Below the pieces are notes generated by a model. The model searched no databases, was not told where the DNA came from, and saw only the letters and a program-made list of their open reading frames with translations. 39,768 bases of DNA, taken from assembly GCA_004551865.1 (NCBI GenBank), contig SFPR01000031.1:1-39768 (forward strand). The letters are read 5' to 3'. This document shows positions 8,225 to 17,473 of the stretch, piece by piece. The number at the start of each line of letters is the position of its first letter. The stretch's first letter is position 1. The translations under genes and the position numbers were made by a program. Source of the DNA: Bacteroidales bacterium (GTDB lineage Bacteria; Bacteroidota; Bacteroidia; Bacteroidales; P3).

Positions 8225-11207
8225 ACTAAGTATAGAGGGAGTGTTCTCCTATCGCACAAGGCAGGAAATAGATTTCACCAAACTATCTTCCGAAGGCATA
8301 TTCGGAATTTTCGGAAACACGGGCAGCGGAAAGTCGTCCATTGTGGAGGCAATCATATTTGCCTTGTACGGAAAGATAGAAAGAGTGAGCGGAAAGCAGA
8401 TAGACCTTATCAATTTGCAGAGCAACAAGGCTGTAATCGACTTTGAGTTTGAGGTGTCGGGCAAGGCATACCGCGTTGTGGTCAATCTTACTCGCACAAG
8501 CTCGGGTCGTAGCCCCAAAAGGCTCTTTTACCAAAAGCAGGAGGGGCAATACAGAGCAATGGAAGAGAAGATAAGCGGAGAACAGCTCACGGGACTTTCG
8601 TACGACAACTTTTGCCGAGTGGTAATTATCCCTCAGGGAAAATTTCAAGACTTTCTGACGCTCACAAGCGGCGAAAGGACCAAGATGCTCAAAGAGATAT
8701 TTCCCTCACTCAAAAAATACGATTTGTCAAACACTCTCAAAGCAATGAGAGAAGAGACAGAAGGTATGCAAAAGGAAAAAATGGGTCAGCTTAACTCCTA
8801 TTCGGAATACACAATAGAGGCTTTGAACGAAAGAAAAGAGCAGTATGCTGTTGTGGAGCAGCAATACAAGGATTTGGAAATTCTTATCAAAAATCTGAAA
8901 GAGGATTTGGACAGCAGAAAGACCTTGTTTGATGCTTTCAAAAAGCAGGAAGAATTGTCTCAAAACTTCAATCTCCTCAAACTAAACGAAGAAAACATTT
9001 CCGCTCTCAAAGACCGCTTGGACCAATATAGGAAAACCAACCGAGTGTTCGGCAGTTTACTCACAAAGTATGACGACTTGCTTTTGCGAAAGAAAAGAAC
9101 TTCCGATTTGTTTAGTGAACTCTCCTTGCAAGTTGCAGACTTGGAGAAGAAAAAACAGAGCTTGGAAGAAGAGCTTGCCGCATTGCAAAAAGAAAACGAG
9201 CAAACGCCTTTGCAGCAGCAAGAAGCAGACAACTTAAAGACCCTTGCAGACTTGCGAGAGCTTGAAAGCACAATGGCAATTCTCGACACAAAAATGAGAG
9301 ATGAGCAGAAGAGGCTTGAAAATGGTAAGGCGTGTGTTGCGGCAGAAGAAAACAAGAAACAAAACAAGGAAAAAGAGATTGCAGACAAGGAAAGCAGGCT
9401 GTTGAACGCCGAAGAGTTTCGCTCGGTAAGAGATTGGTTTGCAAAAAAACAAAGGTTGAATGAAGACCTTGCCCGATTGGAAAAGGAAAATCAAGACTTG
9501 TGCAAGAAAAAAAACGATTGTCTTTCTCCTTTTGGCGATATAAGTCCCGACAATCCCGAAGCAGAGCTTCAACAAAGGCTGCAAGACACCGAAGAGCAAA
9601 TATCGAAGGCAGAAAACTTGCTTTCGGATTACAATGTCAAGCAGGCATTGTGCCAATACTCCAAAGCCCTTGCCTCAAACGAACCCTGTCCGTTGTGTGG
9701 CAGCCTTTCGCACCCTCACCCTGCCGAGTTGGCAGATGTTGATGAACATTTGAAACAAATAAAATCGACAACCAGAGACCTCAAAGCCCGAAAGGAAACT
9801 TTGGAAAAGGCTGTTGCATCTCTTGATTTTTACTCAAAACAAATTCAATCGAAACAAGAGCAAATCAACTCTTTGCAGCAGGACATCGAAACCCACAAAC
9901 GACAATTCGTTTGGGCAAATTACCTTGGCAAGAGTAGTTTGGAGATAACTCAAATGGAAAATGAGGACATCAGACTGCAAAACGAACTCAAAGAACTCCG
10001 AAGTGCTTTGGCTGCAATCGACAAAAACATCAGAAAATACTCAGAGGCACTGAAACAAATCGAAAACTCGGTCGAACAATCTCGCAATGCACTTACCAAA
10101 CATCAGGGAAGAAAAGAAGAACTCGGCAAAAACCTTAGCGAAGAGTTCGTTTTGCAATATGCTCAAGTCGATGTAAATCAGCTAAATGAGCAAAGGCAAA
10201 AATTACTCGCCGTTTTAGAAAAACGAAACGCCGTTTTGGCTGAACGAAACGCCGTTTTATCCAAGCAAAACGCCGTTTTATTTCAGAGGGAAGGCGAACG
10301 AAATTCGTGTAAGCAAAATTTGGAGACAATTATCGGAGAAACAGACAAATGCGAGAGCGAAATCGAAAGGCAAATCGCCTGCGGAGGTTTTCAAAGTTTG
10401 GAAAGCGTAAGGCAAATACTCTCATCGTCGTTTGATGAAGACGATGCACAAACGCAGATTGACAACTTCAACCGACAGATGATTGAATTTTCCTCCCAGC
10501 TTGCCGCCCTGAGCGAACAAACCTCAGGTAAAGACCAACCGGCGGAAGAAAACATAAAATCGGACGAACAAACACTCTCTCAAAAAGAAAAAGAATTTAA
10601 GTCGTGCATCGCAAACAAAGGCGGAATTGAGAAAGAAATAAATCTTTTTGAGACGAAACTATCCCAAAAGACCGAGTTGGAGAAAGAAATGAAAAAGGCA
10701 GAAGCCCGACTTGACGCACTGAACAAATTATCTCAGATGTTCAAAGGCGACAAGTTCATTCAATTTATTTCGACCGTCTATTTGGAACAACTATGTGCAA
10801 AAGCCAACGAACGATTGCAAATAATTACGAACAACAAGTTTGCAATTCGCTATTGGGAAGAGAACTTTGAGGTTATTGACAACCTCAATTCGGGCAAGAC
10901 ACGCTCGTTAAAAACCCTGAGCGGAGGGCAGATATTTCAAGCATCGCTCTGTATGGCGTTGGCACTTGTCGATACAATACGTCTCAACTCTGACACGAGA
11001 GAAGATTTCTTCTTTTTGGACGAAGGATTCGGTACTCAGGACAATGAAAGCATAGAATTGATATTCAAATCGTTGGTCTCGCTCCGGCAGGAGAACAAAA
11101 TCGTTGGTCTTATCAGCCACAGCGAAATACTGAAAGAGAAAATATCTTACAACATCGCCGTAAGGCTCGACCAAAACGAAGGAAGCCTGATAGAAAATAA
11201 TTATTAG
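8211..11207 (+). CDS. sbcC: Exonuclease SbcCD, subunit C (SMC-like ATPase)
   Basis: This 998-residue Rad50/SbcC ATPase has the Walker A motif GNTGSGKSS near residue 36, long coiled coils, and a zinc hook CPLCGS near residue 491. The C-terminal lobe has the ABC signature LSGGQ and a Walker B FFFLDEGFGTQD. It partners SbcD in cleaving hairpin and palindromic DNA. An oddity lies in the second coiled coil at about residues 664-692. The DNA there is repeat array B, four units at an exact 21-bp period, read in frame as heptads each containing AVL and mostly preceded by N. The reading frame is unbroken through it, so the element seems tolerated because 21 bp equals one coiled-coil heptad. Confidence 0.93.
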   Translation: MKPIKLSIEGVFSYRTRQEIDFTKLSSEGIFGIFGNTGSGKSSIVEAIIFALYGKIERVSGKQIDLINLQSNKAVIDFEFEVSGKAYRVVVNLTRTSSGRSPKRLFYQKQEGQYRAMEEKISGEQLTGLSYDNFCRVVIIPQGKFQDFLTLTSGERTKMLKEIFPSLKKYDLSNTLKAMREETEGMQKEKMGQLNSYSEYTIEALNERKEQYAVVEQQYKDLEILIKNLKEDLDSRKTLFDAFKKQEELSQNFNLLKLNEENISALKDRLDQYRKTNRVFGSLLTKYDDLLLRKKRTSDLFSELSLQVADLEKKKQSLEEELAALQKENEQTPLQQQEADNLKTLADLRELESTMAILDTKMRDEQKRLENGKACVAAEENKKQNKEKEIADKESRLLNAEEFRSVRDWFAKKQRLNEDLARLEKENQDLCKKKNDCLSPFGDISPDNPEAELQQRLQDTEEQISKAENLLSDYNVKQALCQYSKALASNEPCPLCGSLSHPHPAELADVDEHLKQIKSTTRDLKARKETLEKAVASLDFYSKQIQSKQEQINSLQQDIETHKRQFVWANYLGKSSLEITQMENEDIRLQNELKELRSALAAIDKNIRKYSEALKQIENSVEQSRNALTKHQGRKEELGKNLSEEFVLQYAQVDVNQLNEQRQKLLAVLEKRNAVLAERNAVLSKQNAVLFQREGERNSCKQNLETIIGETDKCESEIERQIACGGFQSLESVRQILSSSFDEDDAQTQIDNFNRQMIEFSSQLAALSEQTSGKDQPAEENIKSDEQTLSQKEKEFKSCIANKGGIEKEINLFETKLSQKTELEKEMKKAEARLDALNKLSQMFKGDKFIQFISTVYLEQLCAKANERLQIITNNKFAIRYWEENFEVIDNLNSGKTRSLKTLSGGQIFQASLCMALALVDTIRLNSDTREDFFFLDEGFGTQDNESIELIFKSLVSLRQENKIVGLISHSEILKEKISYNIAVRLDQNEGSLIENNY
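10206..10279 (+). repeat. Four-unit palindrome array B inside sbcC
   Basis: Four copies of the GCCGTTTT half of the repeat unit, three with a full AAACGCCGTTTT, have centres at 10210, 10231, 10252 and 10273, exactly 21 bp apart. Unlike the intergenic arrays, all units have the same orientation, so they do not pair with one another as strong hairpins. The first unit is degenerate at its left side (CTCGCCGTTTT). The array is translated as four heptads with the shared tripeptide AVL. Confidence 0.85.
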
Positions 11208-11223
11208 AACGGTAGAAGTGGCA

Positions 11224-11256
11224 TTTGAGCAGATTGAAAAATAATTTGTATCTTTG
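11224..11256 (+). promoter_or_regulatory. Bacteroides-type promoter for the 11303 gene and ftsK
   Basis: TTTG at 11224-11227 and TATCTTTG at 11249-11256 are separated by 21 nt, a full match to the Bacteroidota -33/-7 arrangement. Transcription would start near 11263, about 40 nt before the start codon of the secreted protein gene, and would probably continue into ftsK. Confidence 0.65.
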
Positions 11257-11302
11257 CCGATTAGAAGTTTAACGAAGTATTCATCAAAAAAACATTACTA
11301 CA

Positions 11303-12010
11303 ATGAAGAAACGCATCTTTTTGTTTGCACTTTTGCTAAGTGTATTGGCACCTGCAGCGATTGCTCAGCAGGGAAAATGGTCAGGAACGGTAAAATACCA
11401 ACTTACATGGACGGGAAACATTCCTGCAGAGGCACAACTGCCTACCGAATGGGAAACAAAAGTTTTTGAGAACAAAACAAAGTCTCAGTCATTCACTTGG
11501 GCAATGAGCGGATTGCCTGCAACCGAACTTACAGACGCCGCAAAGAAAACCGTAACCTTCACTTTCGACTTTTCAATGATACCTGTGGAAGAGTTGAACG
11601 GCAAGTGGTTCATCAGAAACAAAGTAAAAGATGAAAATCTTGCAGAAGTATCTTACAAGGAGACCGGTAACACCAAAGAAATGGCAGGAAAGAAAGTCAA
11701 AGAAATCGTTTGCACCGTCAAAGACAAAGAAGGAGCAGACGTAACCGAAACTATATGGGCTTGCGACGAGATTGGACCTGTTATGGACTTGATGTACTAT
11801 CCCGGACTTAAAGCAATGCCGTTTGAATACAAGATAGAATTGTCGGAAGACATCGCTTGCATATTCAAGGTTGTAGAGTTGATTGACGGAAAAGTGAAAA
11901 ATGCCGAAATGATTCTCGAATCGGGATATGAAGAGCTTACCCAAGAAGAGTTTATGGAAAAATTGCAGTCTGCAATGGGTGGAGCTGAAGGCGGCGAAGA
12001 AGATTTCTAA
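11303..12010 (+). CDS. Secreted protein of unknown function (possibly DUF4412-like)
   Basis: This is a 235-residue exported protein. Residues 1-21 form a signal peptide (KKRIFLFALLLSVLAPAAIA), and cleavage is expected near AIAQQ. The mature part is rich in alternating polar and hydrophobic strands and reads like a single beta-rich domain. It has a segment resembling the family in which a periplasmic protein is checked for residue modification (EMAGKKVKEIVCTV, then ETIWACDEIGP). This recalls DUF4412-type periplasmic proteins of Bacteroidota, but I cannot assign it with certainty. The C-terminus is acidic and glycine-rich (GGAEGGEEDF). It starts 47 nt after a good promoter and ends 15 nt before ftsK. 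No lipobox is present, so it is probably periplasmic. Confidence 0.7.
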   Translation: MKKRIFLFALLLSVLAPAAIAQQGKWSGTVKYQLTWTGNIPAEAQLPTEWETKVFENKTKSQSFTWAMSGLPATELTDAAKKTVTFTFDFSMIPVEELNGKWFIRNKVKDENLAEVSYKETGNTKEMAGKKVKEIVCTVKDKEGADVTETIWACDEIGPVMDLMYYPGLKAMPFEYKIELSEDIACIFKVVELIDGKVKNAEMILESGYEELTQEEFMEKLQSAMGGAEGGEEDF

Positions 12011-12025
12011 ATCCCAAATTGACAG

Positions 12026-14569
12026 ATGAGCGAAACGAAGCAGAAAAATACTGCAAAGAAAAGCACCAAACCAAAGAGCAAAACCCAAAACCCTGCCCCC
12101 GGATTGCTGTCGAGGGCTGTTCATTCGGAGAGATTTCCGAAAGTCATGGGGGTCTGCTTGGGTGTTTTTACGGTCTTTTGTTTTGTCTGCTTCGTTTCTT
12201 TTTTTTGGAGTTGGGCTGAGGATTACACAAAGATGCAATCCATATCCCCAATCAAACTTTTGGTTGGCGAACAAGACATTCAAAACTGGGGAGGTCCGCT
12301 CGGAGCTTTTCTTTCCTACGTTTTCATTCGCCATACTTTCGGAATAGCCTCGTTTGGTTTCCTTATCTTGTCTGCACTTTTGGTTTTGAGGCTTTTTAAG
12401 GTCGATAAGGCAAAATTGTCTCAATGGACAATGTGCGTTTTGGTCATAATGCTGTGGTTGTCCGTTGTCTTTGGCTTTTGTGTTGAAGTTGCAGGTGTGG
12501 AGTTCTTAGACGTGTTTGCAGGAACGGTTGGAATGGCAATCAACTATTGGCTTGTTGGTGTGATAGGAAAGCTCGGTGCAACCTTGTTTCTTATTGCTTT
12601 TACCATAGTTTTCCCAATGATTTTGTTCAATGTGAGATATGGTTTTGTACTTTCTTTCTTTGCAAAGATGAATGCCAACATCAAGCAAAGAAAAGAAAGA
12701 AGACAAGCCCTCACAGATGCAATGAAACAAAATCAAATTGAGCAAGAAGAGCTTGAAGAGAAACAACAAGAAGTCGAAACGCCGAAAGAAACACCTACTT
12801 TGCACTTTTCTACAATCTCTTCGGTCGAAGAGAGTTCGCCAAGGCGAAATCCTTTGGGCGATTTGCTCAGCAAGGAGGAAGAAAAGGAGCTTACAACTTT
12901 TACTTTCACCGATACGACAAAACCAAAAGAGACCTCATCGCAAAAGCAGTCTCAAAGCAGCGAGGTGGAATTTGAAGTCGAGAAAACCATTACGCCGCCT
13001 GCCGAAACTCAAAGCATTGAAGAAACAATTTTTGAGCCTGAACACATCGGCATCGACACGCCTTACGACCCCAAATTGGAGTTGGCATCTTTCCAAATGC
13101 CGACCGTCGATATGCTTATCGACTATGAGAAGAACAACAACACCGACAACGAAGCCGAACTCTTGGCAAATAAAGACAAAATAGTCTCTACGCTCAAAAA
13201 TTTCAGCATAGACATTGTCAAAATCAAAGCAACTCCGGGACCAACCGTTACTTTGTATGAGGTTGTGCCTGCTTCGGGAACCAAAATTTCAAAAATCAAG
13301 AACCTCGAAGACGATATTGCTTTGAGCCTTTCGGCATTGGGTATAAGAATTATTGCTCCTATTCCCGGCAAGGGAACAATAGGAATAGAAGTTCCAAATT
13401 CGACACCTCAAATTGTCTCGATGCGAACGATGCTTACCTCGCCTCAGTTTCTCAACAACAAGTATGAGCTTCCTGTTGCGATAGGAAAAACCATTTCTTC
13501 TGAGCCTTTTGTTACCGATTTGGCAAAGATGCCTCACCTTCTCATGGCAGGAGCGACCGGACAAGGTAAGTCGGTGGGCTTGAACGCAATCATAGCATCG
13601 CTTTTGTTCAAAAAGCACCCTTGCGAGTTGAAGTTCGTCATGGTAGATCCCAAAAAAGTCGAGCTTTCGCTCTATTCCAAGATTGAAAGACACTATTTGG
13701 CAAAACTACCTGACAGCGAAGAAGCCATAATCACCGATGTAAAGAAAGTTGTTCGCACTTTGAACTCTCTTTGTATCGAAATGGATCAGCGATATGACCT
13801 TTTGAAACTTGCAGGCTGCAAAAAGATTACCGAATACAACAACAAGTTTTGTTCAAGGAGACTTTTGCCTACCGAAGGACACCGTTATCTTCCGTACATT
13901 GTGCTTGTCATCGATGAGTTTGCAGACCTTATCATGACGGCAGGCAAAGAGATTGAAATGCCTATTGCTCGTCTTGCACAGCTTGCTCGTGCCGTGGGAA
14001 TACATCTTATCATTGCCACCCAGAGACCTACGGTTAATATCATAACAGGAACAATCAAGGCAAACTTTCCTGCTCGTGTGGCATTCAAAGTAAGCAGCAA
14101 GATGGACTCTCGAACAATTCTCGACACAACAGGTGCAGAACGCCTTGTGGGCAGGGGCGATATGCTCATATCTTTGGGAAGCGATTTGATAAGACTTCAA
14201 TGTGCGTTGATAGATACAGACGAGATTGAACGCCTTGCCGAATATATAGGAGGGCAGAGAGGATTTAACCAAACGTTTCTTCTTCCTGAATATCTCGATG
14301 AGGACTCTGAGCCGAGCAAAGAGGTAGATATGAAACAGCTTGACGACAAATTTGAAGAGTCTGCCCGTTTGGTTGTCTTACATCAGCACGGCAGCACCTC
14401 TCTTATTCAGAGAAAACTTTCTTTGGGCTACAATCGTGCCGGCAGAATTATCGATCAGTTGGAGGCTGCGGGCATTGTAGGACCTTTTGAGGGCAGCAAA
14501 GCTCGCGAAGTTCTCGTAAAGACAGAAGCAGAGCTTGAAGAAATCCTCAAAGAGTACGTAGGAAAGTAA
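12026..14569 (+). CDS. ftsK: DNA translocase FtsK
   Basis: This is an 847-residue septal DNA translocase that pumps chromosomal DNA at division and supports dimer resolution. The N-terminus has four predicted membrane helices (about residues 35-60, 90-125, 130-160 and 170-205). A charged Glu/Gln/Lys/Ser/Thr-rich linker runs to about residue 330. The motor domain carries Walker A GATGQGKS near residue 509, Walker B YIVLVIDEFADL and the motif IIATQRPTVNIITG. The C-terminal winged-helix gamma domain, which reads KOPS-type sites, is present (STSLIQRKLSLGYNRAGRI). The linker is shorter than in E. coli FtsK. It is preceded at 15 nt by the secreted-protein gene. Confidence 0.94.
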   Translation: MSETKQKNTAKKSTKPKSKTQNPAPGLLSRAVHSERFPKVMGVCLGVFTVFCFVCFVSFFWSWAEDYTKMQSISPIKLLVGEQDIQNWGGPLGAFLSYVFIRHTFGIASFGFLILSALLVLRLFKVDKAKLSQWTMCVLVIMLWLSVVFGFCVEVAGVEFLDVFAGTVGMAINYWLVGVIGKLGATLFLIAFTIVFPMILFNVRYGFVLSFFAKMNANIKQRKERRQALTDAMKQNQIEQEELEEKQQEVETPKETPTLHFSTISSVEESSPRRNPLGDLLSKEEEKELTTFTFTDTTKPKETSSQKQSQSSEVEFEVEKTITPPAETQSIEETIFEPEHIGIDTPYDPKLELASFQMPTVDMLIDYEKNNNTDNEAELLANKDKIVSTLKNFSIDIVKIKATPGPTVTLYEVVPASGTKISKIKNLEDDIALSLSALGIRIIAPIPGKGTIGIEVPNSTPQIVSMRTMLTSPQFLNNKYELPVAIGKTISSEPFVTDLAKMPHLLMAGATGQGKSVGLNAIIASLLFKKHPCELKFVMVDPKKVELSLYSKIERHYLAKLPDSEEAIITDVKKVVRTLNSLCIEMDQRYDLLKLAGCKKITEYNNKFCSRRLLPTEGHRYLPYIVLVIDEFADLIMTAGKEIEMPIARLAQLARAVGIHLIIATQRPTVNIITGTIKANFPARVAFKVSSKMDSRTILDTTGAERLVGRGDMLISLGSDLIRLQCALIDTDEIERLAEYIGGQRGFNQTFLLPEYLDEDSEPSKEVDMKQLDDKFEESARLVVLHQHGSTSLIQRKLSLGYNRAGRIIDQLEAAGIVGPFEGSKAREVLVKTEAELEEILKEYVGK

Positions 14570-14631
14570 TTATTTTTTGAGTTTTTCATTTTGATTTCTT
14601 ATTAACGGATTTTTTCAAGGCTTGTAACCAA

Positions 14632-14703
14632 ATTATCACGCCGTGGTAATGGTATTATCTTCCCATGATAATCCTATTATCACGCCGTGGTAATGATATT
14701 ACC
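14632..14703. repeat. Pair of 20-bp direct repeats with internal dyads, between ftsK and the lolA-like gene
   Basis: ATTATCACGCCGTGGTAATG occurs at 14632-14651 and again at 14676-14695, 44 bp apart. Each copy is itself an imperfect dyad (TTATCACG, one base, CGTGGTAA). Between them lies ATTATC-ttcccat-GATAAT, and further ATTACC/GGTAAT blocks follow up to about 14730. The cluster is 63-134 nt after the ftsK stop and about 140-210 nt before the likely -7 box of the next operon. It is not related to the AAACGCCGTTT arrays except for the shared core ACGCCGT. An operator, a structured RNA 3' end or a mobile repeat are all possible. Confidence 0.8.
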
Positions 14704-14842
14704 AACAAGAAAAATTTTGGTAATCCCCTTATCTTCTTGCAGACTTGCCGCTTTTTCATTGCTTTTTTGCCGAAAGCAGACTTTTTTGCAATGATTTTTG
14801 CTCTTGTAGATTGAAAAAAGATGAGGTTTTTCCAAAATTGTT

Positions 14843-14850
14843 TATCTTTG
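14843..14850 (+). promoter_or_regulatory. Promoter -7 element upstream of the lolA-like gene
   Basis: TATCTTTG matches TAnnTTTG, 50 nt before the start codon of the LolA-like gene. No convincing -33 TTTG is found at the expected distance. Confidence 0.5.
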
Positions 14851-14900
14851 TCCTTTGATTGGCAGCTTGTATGCACAAAGATTAAAAACAAATCGCACCT

Positions 14901-15560
14901 ATGAAAAAGACATTTGCACTATTGCTTGTGGTTTTGACTTCGATTTCGCTTTTTGCTCAGCGAACAAAGCAAAACGGAGTGGTGATTGACCAGACCGCAC
15001 AGAAGATTGTCGAAGCCATATCGAAGACAATTACAGCCGAAAGCCCCTTGAAGATGGATTTTACCATGACCGTAACACAAAAAGGCAAGCAGTCAGATTG
15101 CCAAAAGGGTACTTTCGTATCACACGGCAGCAAGTTCAAATTGATTTCGACCGACTACGAAGACTATTCTGACGGAACGAATTTGTGGCACTTTGTAAAG
15201 AAAAACAACGAGGTCGAGTTGTCTGCACTCGATTCGGAAAACAATGTGTTGAACATTGCACAAATGATAAAGAGTTACGCAAAGGACTATCGTCCCAAGC
15301 TGATTAGGGAAGAAAATCGCTCGGGTGTGATTTACAATGTGATAGATTTAGTTCCCAAAGGCAAGTCTTCCATTGCCAAAATCCGAATTGTGGCAGGCAA
15401 GAAGAACAACCGCATAAGCGAAATGACAATCAACATAAGAGAAGGCAACACCTACAAATATAACATAAGCCGCTATGAGGCAAAAACCAAGGTACAGCCC
15501 TCCGACTTCACATTTCCAAAAAGTAAATACCCTTCGGCAGAAATTATAGATTTGAGATAA
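14901..15560 (+). CDS. LolA-like outer-membrane lipoprotein carrier protein
   Basis: This is a 219-residue periplasmic protein with a signal peptide (residues 1-20, ending SISLFAQ). The mature part has the LolA-type beginning, in which a helix (AQKIVEAISKTI) precedes a first strand (PLKMDFTMTVTQKGKQ). Later strands include GTFVSHGSKFKLISTDYEDYSDGTNLWHF-type sequence (quoted as a landmark only) and an ending DFTFPKSKYPSAEIIDLR. This matches Bacteroidota proteins annotated as outer membrane lipoprotein carrier. Its expected role is moving lipoproteins or another acyl cargo across the periplasm. It is followed one nucleotide after its stop by the hydrolase gene. Confidence 0.78.
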   Translation: MKKTFALLLVVLTSISLFAQRTKQNGVVIDQTAQKIVEAISKTITAESPLKMDFTMTVTQKGKQSDCQKGTFVSHGSKFKLISTDYEDYSDGTNLWHFVKKNNEVELSALDSENNVLNIAQMIKSYAKDYRPKLIREENRSGVIYNVIDLVPKGKSSIAKIRIVAGKKNNRISEMTINIREGNTYKYNISRYEAKTKVQPSDFTFPKSKYPSAEIIDLR

Positions 15561-15561
15561 G

Positions 15562-16836
15562 ATGACAACAAGCACAAAGACAATCATCCTAAGCCTCATT
15601 CTCTCTTTGGGAAGCCTTGTTCTGATGAGCCAGACAAAGCAATTTTGGTCAGGAGAGCTTAAAACAGGCGTCATGAACTTGCCGATAACGATAGATTTGA
15701 CCCTTTCAGAAGACACAATCGCCGTCTTGGGTTCACCATCTCAGACAAAGGAAACCTTCAAGGCAAAAAAGGTTTGTTTGAGAAACGATTCTCTTTTGGT
15801 AAGTGTAAATCTTGGTTTGTCGAAAGTAGTTTTCAAGGGAGCATATATCACCTCCGACAGCATAAGCGGCACTTTCACTCAGAGCGGACAGTCTATGCCT
15901 CTTTCGCTTGTAAGAAAAGATAGTCAAAAAACAATCAACCGACCTCAAGAACCCAAAGATATAAACTACGTTTGTGAGAATGTGAGTTTTTCGGTTGAAG
16001 GAGTGGATTACCAATTTGGCGGAACACTGACCTATCCTGCCGAAGGAGAGAACTTCCCTGCGATAATAATGCTCAGCGGTTCGGGATTGCAAAACAGAGA
16101 CGAAGAGATATTTCAACACAAGCCCTTTGCGGTCATTGCAGACTACATGGCACGAAACGGAATTGCAGTTTTGAGGTTTGACGACCGCGGTTGGGGAACA
16201 CAAAACGCCGACCTGCTCAACGCAACCACCTTAGACTATGTCAAAGACGCCCTTGCAGCCTTCGACCTTTTGAAAACCCACCCAAAGATTGACCACAAAC
16301 GAATAGGATTTGCAGGACACAGCGAAGGCGGAATGATAGCTCCGATTGCCGCAAGCTCAAACAAAGATGTTGCTTTCGTGATTTTGCTTGCAGCTCCGGG
16401 AGTTAATGGCATGGAAGTCTTGATTGAGCAAAACAAAGCAATACTCTCCAAAATGAATTACAGCAAAGAGCAGATTGACGAGCAGGTTCAAAAAATCAGA
16501 AGCAGAGATGCCTCAATGGGATTGCAGGGAAAGTGGTTTAAATGCTTCTTAGACTTAGAACCAAAGGACTATCTGAGCCGTCTTTCCATACCGGTGTTGG
16601 CTCTTGGTGGCGAAAAAGACTTGCAAGTTGTGGCGTTGCAAAACTTACCTGCCATAGAGCAAACCTTAAAGCAGGCAGGAAATCGACACTTCAAAGTCTT
16701 GTCTCTTCCAAACCTCAATCACCTTTTCCAAGAGTGCGAAAGCGGATTGCCCGACGAGTACTTCTCAATCGAACAAACCATTTCGCCAAAGGTATTGGAG
16801 ATAATGAGAGACTTTATTGATGAATACGTTCGTTGA
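15562..16836 (+). CDS. Exported alpha/beta hydrolase
   Basis: This is a 424-residue protein with an N-terminal signal or anchor (residues 1-24, ending LVLMSQ), a beta-rich N-terminal domain of about 120 residues, and an alpha/beta hydrolase domain. The nucleophile elbow GHSEGG supplies Ser, the acid is probably the Asp in GGEKDLQVV, and the His is in NLNHLFQ. The oxyanion region is LSGSGLQNRDE. This layout matches Bacteroidota periplasmic hydrolases of the dienelactone hydrolase/acyl-peptide hydrolase type. The substrate is unknown. The gene is tightly coupled to the lolA-like gene upstream, and its 3' end overlaps comF. Confidence 0.8.
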   Translation: MTTSTKTIILSLILSLGSLVLMSQTKQFWSGELKTGVMNLPITIDLTLSEDTIAVLGSPSQTKETFKAKKVCLRNDSLLVSVNLGLSKVVFKGAYITSDSISGTFTQSGQSMPLSLVRKDSQKTINRPQEPKDINYVCENVSFSVEGVDYQFGGTLTYPAEGENFPAIIMLSGSGLQNRDEEIFQHKPFAVIADYMARNGIAVLRFDDRGWGTQNADLLNATTLDYVKDALAAFDLLKTHPKIDHKRIGFAGHSEGGMIAPIAASSNKDVAFVILLAAPGVNGMEVLIEQNKAILSKMNYSKEQIDEQVQKIRSRDASMGLQGKWFKCFLDLEPKDYLSRLSIPVLALGGEKDLQVVALQNLPAIEQTLKQAGNRHFKVLSLPNLNHLFQECESGLPDEYFSIEQTISPKVLEIMRDFIDEYVR

Positions 16837-17473
16837 TTTCCTTTTTCCGAAACGTTGTTTTGTCTGTGGAGATGTTCTTGCAGGCGGAGAACATGACATT
16901 TGTTTGAAATGCCTCTCTAAGGACAGAAGAACGTTTGATGCATACGCCAAATACCACGAGAAAATCACCTCCATGAGCGTAGAACACATAGATGTGTGTC
17001 TGCCTTATGAGAACTTTCGAGACTCAATTACCGATTTTAAGTATCGGTTCAACCTCTACAAAGGCAGACGCTTGGCATTGCTGTGGGCAGAACACCTTTC
17101 GCAGCAAGAATGGATAGGACAAATCGACTGCATTCTGCCAACGCCTCTTCATTGGCGTAAGTTGGTCAGAAGAGGCTTCAATCAAAGCGAATATATGGGC
17201 AACATACTCTCAAAGGAACTCAACATACCAATGTTGCACTCGGTTGTAAGGCGACAGATTAACAATCCCCCTCAGGCTTCTGCCAAAAACCGATGGTCAA
17301 ACGTCAGACACATCTTTTCTCTCAAAGACTGCAAACCCTTGGAAGGCAAACATGTCATGGTGATTGACGATGTGATAACAACCTCAGCAACAACAAACGA
17401 ACTATTATACGCACTCAAAGACGTAAAAGACCTCAAAGTCTCCGCCGCCTTCCTATCCTCGCCCTGCAACTAA
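16820..17473 (+). CDS. ComF family phosphoribosyltransferase-like protein
   Basis: This 217-residue protein has an N-terminal zinc-ribbon-like segment (CFVCGDVLAGGEHDICLKC, with two Cys pairs) and a phosphoribosyltransferase domain. The PRPP-binding loop is VIDDVITTSATT, and TPLHWRKLVRRGFNQSEY is the family signature before it. ComF proteins are linked to DNA uptake or to a DNA-related metabolic role; the exact reaction is not established. I chose ATG 16820 over the TTG at 16817. The start lies inside the hydrolase gene. The stop overlaps the stop codon of the convergent rel gene by 3-4 nt. Confidence 0.82.
   Translation: MNTFVDFLFPKRCFVCGDVLAGGEHDICLKCLSKDRRTFDAYAKYHEKITSMSVEHIDVCLPYENFRDSITDFKYRFNLYKGRRLALLWAEHLSQQEWIGQIDCILPTPLHWRKLVRRGFNQSEYMGNILSKELNIPMLHSVVRRQINNPPQASAKNRWSNVRHIFSLKDCKPLEGKHVMVIDDVITTSATTNELLYALKDVKDLKVSAAFLSSPCN

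Noticed and set aside
14650..14680. dif (XerCD) site next to ftsK
   Set aside because: ATTATC-N7-GATAAT has arms of the wrong sequence polarity for dif (expected ATAA-N6-TTAT type), and the surrounding bases do not fit the 28-bp consensus.
16190..16210. Isolated AAAACGCCGAC in the hydrolase gene, and similar words in ftsK and nadE
   Set aside because: These are single copies with no period-21 neighbours and are explained by ordinary codon use; they are not counted as arrays.
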